In this document: piece after piece, positions 8,721 through 18,661 of the stretch | How positions within the stretch are numbered: the stretch's first letter is position 1 | How the letters are laid out: the number at the start of each line of letters is the position of its first letter | Origin: Aldersonia sp. NBC_00410 | GTDB taxonomy: Bacteria; Actinomycetota; Actinomycetes; Mycobacteriales; Mycobacteriaceae | Reading direction: 5' to 3' | Assembly (NCBI RefSeq): GCF_026342035.1 | Contig: NZ_JAPENM010000002.1 | Location: forward strand, 124,001 to 188,000 | DNA: 64,000 nt | Notes under the pieces: generated by a model | Told to the model about the DNA's origin: nothing | Seen by the model: only the letters and a program-made list of their open reading frames with translations | The model's database searches: none | Translations under genes and position numbers: made by a program

Positions 8721-9886
8721 CACCTTTCCAGGATGGAGGCGTAGTTGGTGACGGCGGTACCACCCATGTTGAATACGCCTCCGAGGTCTGCGGTGGGGAG
8801 TTGGAAGGTGCCGGCTTCGGCGGTGAGCTGCATGGCCGCGATCGCGTGCATCGACACCCCGGTGGCCCCGATCGGATGGCCCTTGGCTTTCAGGCCGCCG
8901 GAGCGGTTGATGGGGAGCTTGCCGTCGGGCAGGGCGAGTCCCTCGTCGACCACCTCGTGGCCGCGGCCGCGTTCTGCCAGCCCGAACACTTCGTACTGGA
9001 TCAGTTCGGCGATGGTGAAGCAGTCGTGGGTTTCGATGAAATCGAGGTCGACGGTCGAGGTCGCCGCGTGCTCGAGTGCCCGATTCCAGGCCAGGCGGGC
9101 GCCGGCGAACTCGATCGGGTCGCGGCGCGAGAGCGGGAGGAAGTCGTTGGCGTGGGCGCGGGCGCGGAAGGCCACCCGGCGCGGTGCGGCCTGGGCGCGG
9201 TCGGCGCTGGTGATCACCAGCGCCACTGCGCCGTCGGAGAGCAGGGAGCAGTCCGTGCGCCGCAACGGCTCCGCCACATAGGGGTTCTTGTCGGAGACGG
9301 TGTTGCAGAAGTCGAAGCTGAGGTCCTTGTGCAGCTGGGCGTACGGGTTGCTCATGCCATTGTGGTGATTCTTGGCGGCGATGGCGGCCATTGCCGCGCT
9401 CGGATCTCCGTAGCGTTCGGCGTAGGCGCGGGCGATTCCGGCGAAGACACCGGCGAATCCGCCTGTGACGTTCGATTCTTCGGGCCGGTAGCAGCCGGAG
9501 AGCAGGATCTCCCCGGCGCGAGGGGTATCGACTGCGGTCATCTTCTCGGCACCGATGACCAACGCGACGTCGCCGCGGCCGGAGTCGATGAAGTCGCATG
9601 CGGCGTAAACTGCGGCACTTCCTGTGCCACAGGCATTCTCGACGCGCATCGCGGGAGTGTGCTGGAACTCGGGCATCGACAGCGACACCAGGGACGCCTG
9701 AAAGTCCTGGTCGGAGAAGCCGTTGTTGTAGACGCCGACGAAGATGCCGTCGACTTCACTGGGCTCCAACTGAGCGTGGGTGAGGGCTTCGGGAACGACG
9801 GAACCGATCAGGGCGGTGATGTCAGGTTCGTTCAGTCTGCCGAATTTCGAGTGTCCCCACCCGGTGATGGAAGTGCGAGAAGTCAT
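8717..9886 (-). CDS. Thiolase family protein (SCP-x type)
   Basis: The 389-residue protein has the nucleophilic cysteine in VENACGTGSAAVYAA and the conserved GLKAKGHPIGATG histidine loop, so it should accept acyl-CoA thioesters. The C-terminal CxG cysteine of classical thiolases is replaced by NMGGTAV, as in SCP-x and lipid-transfer-type thiolases. These cleave branched or cyclic side-chain substrates or act together with a partner. The start ATG at 9886 has GGAG upstream. It lies 56 bases downstream of the regulator gene and starts the run of overlapping catabolic genes. In related systems such thiolases often need a DUF35 (OB-fold) partner, which is absent here. Confidence 0.85.
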   Translation of the reverse strand: MTSRTSITGWGHSKFGRLNEPDITALIGSVVPEALTHAQLEPSEVDGIFVGVYNNGFSDQDFQASLVSLSMPEFQHTPAMRVENACGTGSAAVYAACDFIDSGRGDVALVIGAEKMTAVDTPRAGEILLSGCYRPEESNVTGGFAGVFAGIARAYAERYGDPSAAMAAIAAKNHHNGMSNPYAQLHKDLSFDFCNTVSDKNPYVAEPLRRTDCSLLSDGAVALVITSADRAQAAPRRVAFRARAHANDFLPLSRRDPIEFAGARLAWNRALEHAATSTVDLDFIETHDCFTIAELIQYEVFGLAERGRGHEVVDEGLALPDGKLPINRSGGLKAKGHPIGATGVSMHAIAAMQLTAEAGTFQLPTADLGGVFNMGGTAVTNYASILERW

Positions 9887-9942
9887 GTTTTCTCCGATAT
9901 CGGTGTCGCGGCGACAGGGGCAGGTGGCCGCGGTGGTTGTGG

Positions 9943-10770
9943 TTACAGGGCTGATGATTCGGTGCGCAGGGTTGGGGCGAGCCGGGCGGCTTCCTCCTTG
10001 AGCAGGATCGCCAGACGCGCTTGTCGGTCCGGTCCCATCCGGGAGCTGATGGCCGCGATGCTCAGCGCGAGCGCGGGTTCGCCATGGGAGTCGAGAACGG
10101 CGATCCCGATCGCCCACGATTCGGGTACGACCATGCCCTCGTTGACCGCGATGCCCCCGCGCCGGCGGGTGCGCTCGGCTTGCTCGAGCAACCGGTCGGG
10201 CGTCAGGTCGGGATACCGCTGGGCCAGTTCGGGTGCATTGGCCGCCATCACACTGGAGGCGACCTGCGGAGGCAGGGCAGCGAGCAAGGCCATGCCGTGC
10301 GCGCCGACGCCGAGCGGGTACCGGTCGCCGGCCTGCAGAACGTGACTGCGGATCGGCCACGTTCCCTCCTCCCGGTGGACGCACACCGAGTGAGTGCCGC
10401 GGCGCACCGAGATGAAGGCCGCGTCCTCGGACACCTGCGCGAGCCGCACCACCGAGGCCAGGGCCTGCTGCTGCAGTCCGTGCCGCCGTTCGGCGGCATT
10501 TCCGACGGTGTACGCCTCCGGACCGAGCAGGTACCGACGGTCCTCGGCCTGCTCGAGATAGCCGGTGCTCACCAGCTCCGACAGCAATCGATGCACCGTC
10601 GGCTTACTGAGCCCACTCTCCGAGGCCAACTCCGCCAGGGATAGCCCGCCCACACGATCCCAGCCCGCCACCATCGACAGCAGATCGAGGGCGCGGCGCA
10701 CACTCTGCGAACCCGGAAGCGCGTCCCGGCCGGCGCGGGCCGACACCGATTCGGTGGAATCGTTCCGCAT
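9943..10770 (-). CDS. IclR-family transcriptional regulator
   Basis: The 275-residue protein has an N-terminal winged helix (SLAELASESGLSKPTVHRLL, about residues 43-65) and a C-terminal GAF-like effector domain with the family segment YPLGVGAHGMALLAALP. It is the first gene of the leftward operon and faces the divergent transporter gene, so it likely controls both. Two inverted copies of TTCCATAATGCGGA-like sequence lie at its start codon and about 100 bases upstream, the usual arrangement for autoregulation by IclR proteins. The effector is probably the pathway substrate or its CoA ester; this is inference. Confidence 0.9.
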   Translation of the reverse strand: MRNDSTESVSARAGRDALPGSQSVRRALDLLSMVAGWDRVGGLSLAELASESGLSKPTVHRLLSELVSTGYLEQAEDRRYLLGPEAYTVGNAAERRHGLQQQALASVVRLAQVSEDAAFISVRRGTHSVCVHREEGTWPIRSHVLQAGDRYPLGVGAHGMALLAALPPQVASSVMAANAPELAQRYPDLTPDRLLEQAERTRRRGGIAVNEGMVVPESWAIGIAVLDSHGEPALALSIAAISSRMGPDRQARLAILLKEEAARLAPTLRTESSAL

Positions 10771-10777
10771 TATGGAA
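10763..10777. promoter_or_regulatory. Candidate IclR operator 1
   Basis: The bases TTCCGCATTATGGAA form an imperfect palindrome that covers the regulator's start codon. Its reverse complement matches the second site at 10871-10884 in 12 of 14 positions. Binding here could block translation or transcription of the regulator gene. Confidence 0.45.
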
Positions 10778-10870
10778 TCCTCCCGGACGGGCGTTTCGCG
10801 GGTTTGGAATGCAGTTCGGCATCCCGGCTTGCAATCGACTGTAAAAGGTGACCTGGATCTCGGTCAACAA

Positions 10871-10884
10871 TTTCATAATGTGGA
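10871..10884. promoter_or_regulatory. Candidate IclR operator 2
   Basis: The bases TTTCATAATGTGGA lie in the divergent intergenic region, inverted with respect to operator 1 and about 100 bases away. Paired inverted sites are consistent with an IclR tetramer bridging both promoters. Confidence 0.45.
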
Positions 10885-10953
10885 CCGATTTCCTGCGGTT
10901 TCGGGTGCTCGCTTGACGTCGCAGCCTTGCGGGGAACACAGTCGCACCAGATC

Positions 10954-10967
10954 GTGACTCAGATCAC
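10954..10967. promoter_or_regulatory. Candidate CRP/GlxR-type site
   Basis: The bases GTGACTCAGATCAC fit the GTGA-N6-TCAC half-site pattern of cAMP-receptor-type regulators, called GlxR in corynebacteria. The site lies about 95 bases upstream of the transporter start, a plausible place for carbon-source control. Only sequence form supports this. Confidence 0.4.
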
Positions 10968-11060
10968 GCTCATTGGCCTCCTCGGTAAGGAGGGCGGTGC
11001 AGAACCCGCTAGCAAGCCCTTCCTCCGGCCACTCGATCAGGACGAAAGACAGGACCCGCA

Positions 11061-12398
11061 ATGACTCCGACGTCCGCGGCCGAACGCCCACCCCGAATCG
11101 ACATCCGACAGGTTCGGTGGGCACGAATCGGTATCCCGCTGTTCGTGACCTACTTCATCTGCTTCATGGACCGCACCAACATCAGTGTCGCCTCCCCCCA
11201 CATGGCCAGTGAACTGCAGTTGAGCGCGGCGGCGATGGGCCTGGTGTTCTCGGCCTTCTTCTGGGGCTATGTGCTCAGCGGATTGCCCGCCGGCGCCTGG
11301 GCCGGCAAGGGGCACGCCAAGAACATCATCGTGGCGTGCATGGTGATCATCGGACTGTCCGCAGCAGTGACCGGTGTCGTCCACAACCTGCCGGTCCTGA
11401 TGGCAGCGCGCATGGTCCTCGGGCTCGCCGAGGGCGCCATCTTCCCGGCCTTCGCCGTCATGTTCATCAGCTGGTTCCCCTCCCGTGAACGCGGCATCGC
11501 CGTCGCCTTGACGATGTACACCGTGCCGCTGTCCTCGGCGGTGATGGCACCGCTGTCCGGGTGGCTGATCGAGGTCACCAGCTGGCGCGCGATGTTCATC
11601 ATCCAAGCCGTTCCCGCCATCCTCGTCGCGATCTGGCTGCACTTCTCGGCCACGGAGAAGCCGGAAAACCACCCGCGGCTGAGCGCGGAGGAACGCGACT
11701 ACATCATCGCCACCCGCACCGTGGAGACCACCGACGAATCGACCCTGCTGCAGGTGTTCATGCGGCCGGTGGTGTGGTTGCTGGCGTTGATCTACTTCTT
11801 CTGGGTCATGGGCATCTACGCACTGACCCTGTGGCTGCCAACCGTCATCGGCGATCTCACCGGACGAGGATCGTTCCTCGTCGGACTCTTGACGGCCATC
11901 CCGTTCCTCGTCGGCACCGCCGCTCTCTATCTGGTCACCAAGCGTGCCGTCGCCAGTGGCCGCTCACTCGGTTCGTTCATCGCACTGCCCATCGCGATCA
12001 GCGGCACAGCGATGATCGTCCAACATTTCGTGCAGTTCGGAGCGGTCTTCAGTTTCGCGATGCTCGTCGTCGCCGCCGGCTCCATCTACGCAGCCCTCGC
12101 ACTCTGGTGGACCTGGGTGATGCAGATCGTTCCCCGCAACCAGGCCGGGGCCTCGGTTGGTTTCGTCAACCTGTGTGGCAACTTCGGCGGACTGGTCGGC
12201 CCGCTTCTCATCGGCCTCGTCGCCACCGCCGGCAACACCGCATCGGGATTCTGGATCATCGGGGTCGGGGTCATCATCGCCGCCCTGATCGTGAAGATTC
12301 TCGACTCCCGTGGCACGGGGGCCAGCGGTGATGCAGAACTGTCCGGGCAGCACACCGATGCCGACCTGGAACCCGCTCCGGTCACAACCGGCCGTTGA
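11061..12398 (+). CDS. MFS transporter, ACS-type organic anion importer
   Basis: The 445-residue protein has 12 predicted hydrophobic segments. The N-terminal CFMDRTNISVASP is a hallmark of the anion:cation symporter (ACS) subfamily, which imports organic acids such as tartrate, phthalate or hydroxyphenylacetate with protons. A conserved intracellular loop follows the second helix. AGGA precedes the ATG by a short spacer. The gene is divergent from the IclR operon and shares its control region, so the imported acid is probably what that operon degrades. Its SDR neighbour is 68 bases downstream on the same strand. Confidence 0.85.
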   Translation: MTPTSAAERPPRIDIRQVRWARIGIPLFVTYFICFMDRTNISVASPHMASELQLSAAAMGLVFSAFFWGYVLSGLPAGAWAGKGHAKNIIVACMVIIGLSAAVTGVVHNLPVLMAARMVLGLAEGAIFPAFAVMFISWFPSRERGIAVALTMYTVPLSSAVMAPLSGWLIEVTSWRAMFIIQAVPAILVAIWLHFSATEKPENHPRLSAEERDYIIATRTVETTDESTLLQVFMRPVVWLLALIYFFWVMGIYALTLWLPTVIGDLTGRGSFLVGLLTAIPFLVGTAALYLVTKRAVASGRSLGSFIALPIAISGTAMIVQHFVQFGAVFSFAMLVVAAGSIYAALALWWTWVMQIVPRNQAGASVGFVNLCGNFGGLVGPLLIGLVATAGNTASGFWIIGVGVIIAALIVKILDSRGTGASGDAELSGQHTDADLEPAPVTTGR

Positions 12399-12466
12399 CC
12401 TCACCGGGGACCCGACACGGCAGGGCCCACCGACACTCCCCCACATCACAATCCGAGGAGACCGAG

Positions 12467-13225
12467 ATGAAGGACAACCGCGTCGCACTGGTCACCGGTG
12501 CGGGTGCCGGGATCGGTGCCGCCATCGCAGAGCGGCTCGGTCAGGCAGGTCGACATGTGGTTCTCACCGACCTGAATCAGGAGAGTGCCAGCGCTCTCGC
12601 AGCCGATATGAAGGACCGCGGAATGAGTGCGGACGCTCTGGCGATGGACGTCGGTGACCGGGCCTCGATCGAGGCGGCGTTCAAGTGGGTCTCCGAAACG
12701 TACGGGCGCTGCGACATTCTGGTCAACAACGCCGGGTTCGCCAAGATCCACTCGTTCGTCGATTGCCCGGACGACTACTGGCAGGCGAGCCTGAACGTCA
12801 ATCTCACCGGCGCGTTCCGCTGCGGTCAGCATGCTGCGCGACTGATGCTCGAACAGCGATGGGGACGCATCATCAACATCGCCTCGATCAGCGGTATGCG
12901 TGCCGGCGCGGGTCGCACCGCCTACGGAACCACCAAAGCAGGCCTCATCGGACTGACCCGCCAGATGGCGATCGAGCTGGCGCCCCACGGCATCACCGCC
13001 AATGCCGTCGCTCCCGGGCCGATTGAAACGCCGCAGGCCCAGGCGGTCCACACCGCCGCGACCCGCGCGGCCTACAACCAGCTGGTGCCGGCTCAGCGGT
13101 ACGGCCAACCGGACGAGATCGCCGCCGCCGTCAGCTTCCTCGCCTCGGACGACGCGGCTTATATCAACGGCCACGTCGTTCCCGTCGACGGCGGATTCAT
13201 GGCGGCCGGAATGCTCAGCGTCTGA
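12467..13225 (+). CDS. Short-chain dehydrogenase/reductase
   Basis: The 252-residue protein is a classical SDR of the FabG type, with VTGAGAGIGAAIAERL for the cofactor, LVNNAGFA, a catalytic serine in IASIS, YGTTK for Tyr-Lys, and the end VPVDGGFMAAG. An aspartate in LTDLN suggests NAD(H). The ATG at 12467 has GAGGAG upstream. It follows the transporter on the same strand and is likely co-transcribed. It may supply a second alcohol-oxidation step for the pathway opposite, but the substrate is unknown. Confidence 0.85.
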   Translation: MKDNRVALVTGAGAGIGAAIAERLGQAGRHVVLTDLNQESASALAADMKDRGMSADALAMDVGDRASIEAAFKWVSETYGRCDILVNNAGFAKIHSFVDCPDDYWQASLNVNLTGAFRCGQHAARLMLEQRWGRIINIASISGMRAGAGRTAYGTTKAGLIGLTRQMAIELAPHGITANAVAPGPIETPQAQAVHTAATRAAYNQLVPAQRYGQPDEIAAAVSFLASDDAAYINGHVVPVDGGFMAAGMLSV

Positions 13226-13360
13226 CGCGGAACCGCCGATCAGCAGCACCAGCCGTACGTCACACCCGCAGCACGGCACGGCAATTCAGTTAACGGCAGC
13301 GTGCAGACCCACAAGGTCCACGCGCGAGGCCTGACCATCGAACCGATCCACCAGATATGA

Positions 13361-14413
<1,053 letters not shown>

Positions 14414-14640
14414 ATCTCTACGGGCGTTCTGGTCACCCGTGACCGCGTCTACGGCCTCGCTCGCGGGTCACAAGTAGTCGCCACCCGTTGAAAGGTCGTG
14501 GCGTCTTGCGACTGTGGCCCTGTAACCCGGTGAGGGGCCGGCCATCTTCCCGCACGAGGGGGGAATTCCAGGACGCGGCCGCAGCCGATCGGCGCTCCGA
14601 GACCGCTTATGCGAGGACACCCATTAGGAGGTTGCTCCCC

Positions 14641-15987
14641 ATGATTTCCAACGTTCGAAAGTCACCCTCGGTGCCGGACGACACCACGATGCAAGACCGA
14701 GTGATGCGCAAGGTAGCGCTCCGGCTCATCCCGTTCCTCGCGCTCGCGTACTTCTTGAACTACCTCGACCGCACCAACATCGGCTTCGCGAAGCTGACGA
14801 TGAGCGAGGACCTCGGGCTCACCGACACGATGTACGGACTCGCCAGCGGGCTCTTCTTCATCGGATACGTCTTGTTCGAAGTGCCCAGCAATCTCGCTCT
14901 GAACCGCTTCGGCGCCCGCCGGTGGATCGCCCGGATCATGGTGAGCTGGGGACTGGTCTCCGCACTGATGGCCTTTGTGCCCAGCGCCACGTGGCTCTAC
15001 ATCGCCCGAATCGCGCTCGGCATCGCCGAGGCGGGCTTCTTCCCCGGCGTCATCCTGTACCTGACGTGGTGGTTCCCCCGCGCGATGCGTGTCCGCCTCA
15101 CCGGCATCTTCATGCTCGCCCTCCCCATCTCCCAGGCATTGGGTGCCCCCCTCTCCGGCGCCATCGTCCAATACGCGGACGGGTTCCTCGGCCTGGCCGG
15201 CTGGCAGGTCTTGTTCCTCGTGCAGGGAATCCCCACCGTCCTGCTCGGCATCGTCGCGTGGTTCTACCTGACGGACCGGCCCCGCCAGGCTCAGTGGCTC
15301 ACCACCCCCGAACGGGAGTGGCTCGATACCACCATGACCGGCGAACAAGCCGGAACGCCGGAGGGTCACGGCTCGGCCCGGCAGAGCCTGCGCGACCCCA
15401 AGGTGTGGGCGTTGGGTGTCATCTACTTCGGATTGGGATACGGCCTCTTCGCTCTGTCCTTCTTCCTCCCCACCATCGTCGCCGGTTTCGCCGAGACCTT
15501 CGACACCAGTTTCTCCGTCTTCGAGACCGGACTGATAGTCGCCGTGCCGTTCACCGCCGGCGCCATCGCCATGTTCTTCTGGTCGCGGCATTCCGACCGC
15601 AAGAATGAAAGAGTCTGGCATGTATTTTTCCCCATGCTTCTCGCCGCGGTGAGCATCCCGGTGGCGCTCTATATGCACTCACCGATGGCGGCGATGGTCG
15701 TCATCTCGATCACGGCCGTCGGGATCTTCGCCGCATTCCCGGTCTTCTGGTACCTGCCGTCCTCCTTCCTCACCGGAGCAGGCGCGGCGGCCGGCATTGC
15801 ACTGGTCAACACCGTGGGCGCCACCGCCGGCCTGGCAGCGCCGTACATGACGGGATGGCTACTCGACCTCACCGGCAACTCCCGCGCTGGACTCTGGGTA
15901 GTCGGAGCGGTCATGCTCGCCGCTGCGCTGGTGCTTCTGGCGCTCAAGAACCAGCTTCGAGCCGCCGAAACCAGCCGCAATCAATAA
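14641..15987 (+). CDS. MFS transporter, ACS-type
   Basis: The 448-residue protein has 12 hydrophobic segments and the ACS hallmark NYLDRTNIGFAKLTM near the first helix, with VLFEVPSNLALNRFGARRW in the second to third helix region. It should import an organic anion with protons. The ATG at 14641 was chosen because GGAGG lies eight bases upstream; the longer open frame upstream has no homology. It follows ilvC after about 230 bases and ends in a strong hairpin, so it is probably its own transcription unit. A hairpin-capable stretch precedes it around 14444-14471. Confidence 0.85.
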   Translation: MISNVRKSPSVPDDTTMQDRVMRKVALRLIPFLALAYFLNYLDRTNIGFAKLTMSEDLGLTDTMYGLASGLFFIGYVLFEVPSNLALNRFGARRWIARIMVSWGLVSALMAFVPSATWLYIARIALGIAEAGFFPGVILYLTWWFPRAMRVRLTGIFMLALPISQALGAPLSGAIVQYADGFLGLAGWQVLFLVQGIPTVLLGIVAWFYLTDRPRQAQWLTTPEREWLDTTMTGEQAGTPEGHGSARQSLRDPKVWALGVIYFGLGYGLFALSFFLPTIVAGFAETFDTSFSVFETGLIVAVPFTAGAIAMFFWSRHSDRKNERVWHVFFPMLLAAVSIPVALYMHSPMAAMVVISITAVGIFAAFPVFWYLPSSFLTGAGAAAGIALVNTVGATAGLAAPYMTGWLLDLTGNSRAGLWVVGAVMLAAALVLLALKNQLRAAETSRNQ

Positions 15988-15995
15988 CTGCGCGT

Positions 15996-16031
15996 GCCGA
16001 GCCCGTGGTGTCTCCACACCACGGGCTCGGC
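15996..16031 (+). terminator. Strong hairpin terminator after transporter gene
   Basis: A perfect 15-base inverted repeat (GCCGAGCCCGTGGTG and its complement) with a 6-base loop begins nine bases after the stop codon. There is no clear T-run, as is common for actinobacterial terminators. Confidence 0.75.
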
Positions 16032-16119
16032 CTCGGTCCCCTCACAGGCCGCCCGAACCTCGGTGGCGACTTCGCAGGCCACCGCACCCGAACTCGACCT
16101 GGGCGAAACCCCGCAAACC

Positions 16120-16505
16120 AGGGGACAGTCCCCCGCCTGCGGTCGATACGAGTTCTGCGCCCGCGGACTGTCGAACCTGTGCGACCTCGGCGCTTCGCTG
16201 TTGACCGGTGCCCGTGCGGAGGATCCCACTAGCTTCCGCATGCACCTCGACGGTAACCCGTCGGCCAGCAGCGCGGAGTCTCCACATTCAGCGAATACAC
16301 CACGGCATCAACGGCTTCGGTGGTCAAGATAGACAAGTCGGTGCCACTCGAGCAGGCAGCCCTGCTCAGCTGGGGAGTACCGAAGGGTTGGGGGTGCGGT
16401 GAACTCCGCACCCGTGCGCCCCGGTGACACCGTCATCGTGATGGGCATCGGCGGGATCGGTGCCAATGCGCTGCAGGGCGCGGCACACGCCGGCGCCTCG
16501 ACGAT
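16120..16505 (+). pseudogene. Zinc alcohol dehydrogenase relic
   Basis: Fragments in three frames line up with the middle of NAD-dependent zinc alcohol dehydrogenases of the mycobacterial/NDMA type. First comes CGRYEFCARGLSNLCDLGA, the structural zinc loop, with one cysteine replaced. Next is TFSEYTTASTASVVKIDKSV, then PVRPGDTVIVMGIGGIGANA, the Rossmann glycine motif. At least two frameshifts separate them. The N-terminal catalytic part and everything after HAGAS are missing. The right end stops exactly where an IS256-type transposase relic begins, so insertion or deletion by that element probably truncated the gene. Confidence 0.75.
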
Positions 16506-16506
16506 C

Positions 16507-16615
16507 GGGCAACCCTTTCACGCCGTCGCAGACGACGAAAAAGATGTCCCTGACGCCCCGATTCTTCAGGTCGGTAAGGACCGAGTGCCAAAACTTCGCC
16601 GGGCAATTCTTCGAG
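16507..16615 (-). mobile_element. IS256-family transposase fragment
   Basis: On the minus strand the bases translate to KFWHSVLTDLKNRGVRD, then IFFVVCDGVKGLPD. This is the core of mutator-type (IS256) transposases around a catalytic aspartate (CDGLKGLP in intact proteins). Only about 36 codons remain. It abuts the alcohol dehydrogenase relic on one side and the lipoprotein gene on the other. Confidence 0.7.
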
Positions 16616-16627
16616 GAGAACTGAACA

Positions 16628-17263
16628 ATGTTGCTGCCCCGCCCCTTCCACGCAGGCATGCTTCGCGGTACAGCGCCGATTCTGGTGGCAGCCGTTGGGG
16701 CCATTCTGACCGGTTGCGGCGGGTCGAGCACGACCTCCGACTCCACCAGCGACGCGACCCCGGCCCCGGCCCCGGCCCCGACCAACGCATCGACCCCTGC
16801 CGTTGCACTGTTCAGCCAAGTACCGAGCAACATCGCACTCCGCGCCGATGTGCCCTGCATCGACGACGATCTACCGAACCTCACCATCGACGAGGCAGTC
16901 ATGCACCGACTCCAACGGGAACCCTCCACCAATACCGCAGCCCGGCAGAGCGCGATCGCCGAATACCGGCGATCGGTGTGGAAGGACGGCATCGAAGCCC
17001 ACATACAACCCGGCGCCGACGCCGCCTACGCGCGTGCCGTCTGCGGACTCCCCGGACTCACCGGCTTCGACGGCGTGAGAACCTCCACACCCATCCGCGA
17101 AACACGAGGCCAACTCGTCGAAACCGGTCACACCGACTGCAACACCATCGCAGACAAGGAACCCGCTCGCTACGGGACTACGCGACGGGTCTGTCCGACA
17201 CGGACAAACCAATATTCACCTACCGCGTCCACTTCGCGATCACACACCTGTGCCCACGACTAG
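16628..17263 (+). CDS. Putative lipoprotein, frameshifted near C-terminus
   Basis: The 211-residue product starts with a basic N-terminus, a hydrophobic helix and the lipobox LTGC, followed by GGSS and a Pro/Ala/Thr-rich linker. It should be a lipid-anchored exported protein. The globular part contains four spaced cysteines or more (PCIDDD, AVCGLPG, TDCNTI). Around 17160 the natural-looking sequence moves to another frame, continuing as RDYATGLSDTDKPIFTYR and ending near 17373 with EGVWCTRRPGS. The C-terminal 30 residues of the predicted product are therefore probably out of frame. The family is not recognised. The gene may be a recent pseudogene. Confidence 0.55.
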   Translation: MLLPRPFHAGMLRGTAPILVAAVGAILTGCGGSSTTSDSTSDATPAPAPAPTNASTPAVALFSQVPSNIALRADVPCIDDDLPNLTIDEAVMHRLQREPSTNTAARQSAIAEYRRSVWKDGIEAHIQPGADAAYARAVCGLPGLTGFDGVRTSTPIRETRGQLVETGHTDCNTIADKEPARYGTTRRVCPTRTNQYSPTASTSRSHTCAHD

Positions 17264-17373
17264 CCGATCAAACCGAATCCCCGAACCAACCAGTCGACTG
17301 CTCGGACATCACCCCGGATTCATCAGCCAAACCCGACGAAGGCGTCTGGTGCACCCGTCGCCCCGGAAGCTAA

Positions 17374-18055
17374 CCCCCGATACGCCCAGACCTCGCACCG
17401 ACGACCTCGATGCCACCGTCGCCGCGCCTTGGAGTCGCACCCCCGAGCCGCTTCGCTCCATTCCAGAGCTGAACGCCAGGGGCCATCCATATCCGCGCGA
17501 GCGAAAGAAGCGGCTCCAACTCTGCCCTTGGGTTGGCCGACGCCCGAAGTCGCGTTCGCGGGACTCTCGGCATCGGCGCGGACCGGCGGCGCGCCGACCC
17601 GATCAAGTTGTTCGGGCGGGGTTTACCAGCGAACGGCTGCCGCCGGCGGCGCGAAATCCCGCTGTGGACCCGTTGTGGACCACTTGCGCCACAACGCTTT
17701 TCACCGGAAGACCTACGGCTAGAATACCGGTGCGCCCTCCGAATTAACCACAATTGATTCGCAAGAAAGAGCCTCTGAACTGGGAAAACGCTCTCGACGT
17801 CCCGCTGCGTCCCAGACCGCCGGACTTCCGCTCAACCTCTGATCTCTCCTCACAAATAGCTCCTGACCAGGCGAAACGATTCGTTGTCGGGCTGACAGGA
17901 CTTGAATCTGTTAGCGTCGTGTTCGACGCACTCCCCCGGCCAGCCCAAATGCCCTGTTATTCATGGTTATTCACGGGTCCGCTGTGGTGCTCCGACAGGA
18001 TTCTCTTGCACGGAATTGCACGCCCTATTGCAAGTAGCTCGCACGGAGGAACACC
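17374..18055. other. Intergenic stretch with att-like fragment
   Basis: Apart from the tRNA-Pro-like fragment at 17887-17911, no gene or clear hairpin was found here. Several open frames exist on both strands but have no motif and arginine-rich shadow composition. Confidence 0.4.
17887..17911 (-). other. tRNA-Pro(GGG)-like 3' end, probable att site
   Basis: The complement reads CAGATTCAAGTCCTGTCAGC and then CCGAC. This matches the T-arm and acceptor 3' strand of actinobacterial tRNA-Pro(GGG), as I recall it, in about 23 of 25 positions. No anticodon arm or 5' half is present, so it is not a tRNA gene. It lies about 145 bases upstream of an integrase relic, the usual layout of an island inserted at a tRNA 3' end. 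Confidence 0.55.
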
Positions 18056-18348
18056 ATGACCAGTCGCTCTCGCCGCCAGTTCGGTCGGCTCCGCAAGCTG
18101 CCCAACGGCAAGTACCAGGCGAGCTACCTCGGGCCGGATGGGCGGCTGTACACCGCGCCCATGACGTACACCTCCCAAGGCCGGGCCGAAGGTGGCTGGC
18201 CGACCGGCAGCGCGAGATCGAGATGGGCACCCTGGGGCACGGCAGCGGCCTCGTCGGTGATGCTGCGCGACTACGCCGAGAGTTGGCTCGCTCGCAGAAA
18301 GCTGCGGACCCGCACCGCCGACAACTGCAGCGCGACGCCGGCACCCGC
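18056..18348 (+). pseudogene. Tyrosine integrase N-terminal relic
   Basis: The ATG at 18056 has GGAGG upstream. The product starts RRQFGRLRKLPNGKYQASYL, the arm-binding AP2-like domain of actinophage and island integrases, and continues YTAPMTYTSQGRAEG. After that a frameshift moves the match to WLADRQREIEMGTLG, and back to VMLRDYAESWLARRKLRTRT, the start of the core-binding domain. The catalytic domain is absent. The protein would have catalysed integration at the tRNA-Pro-like site just upstream. Confidence 0.75.
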
Positions 18349-18597
18349 AGCGACTACCTCCGGCGAGCTCTACTCGATGTGGCGATCGGCGACGCTCGCG
18401 CCCATGACGCGAGCCACTACGCCCTCGCCATCCTGTCCCAGTCCTATCGCCGCGGCTACTCGATCGCCGGCGCGCGCCTGACCCAGGTCGCCGAAACAGC
18501 CAGGGAGGGCGAACTGTTTGAGCAGATGTGCGTCCTCGGTCGCGAATGCCGCGCCGCCCGCGACCGCCTCGACGCCGCGACGACCGCGCTCACCTGA
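18349..18597 (+). pseudogene. C-terminal fragment of an unrecognised helical protein
   Basis: The frame ending at 18597 gives about 80 residues without its own start: HYALAILSQSYRRGYSIAG, then LTQVAETAREGELFEQMC and CRAARDRLDAATTAL. Composition and codon use look real and the segment is strongly helical. It follows the integrase relic in a different frame, so it is probably the tail of another gene fused by deletion. No family was recognised. Confidence 0.4.
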
Positions 18598-18661
18598 ACC
18601 ACCGACCGGCGGGGGGATGCTCCGCCTTGTCCGAGGAGCGATCGCCGGCGGAGGATGCGTC

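Noticed and set aside
8684-10345. 553-residue rightward open frame
   Set aside because: It is antisense to the thiolase and IclR genes, whose protein motifs are clear.
14444-14471. Hairpin-like stretch after ilvC as a terminator
   Set aside because: The stem GTGACCGCG/CGCGGGTCAC has a bulge and a 12-base loop with no T-run, too weak to call.
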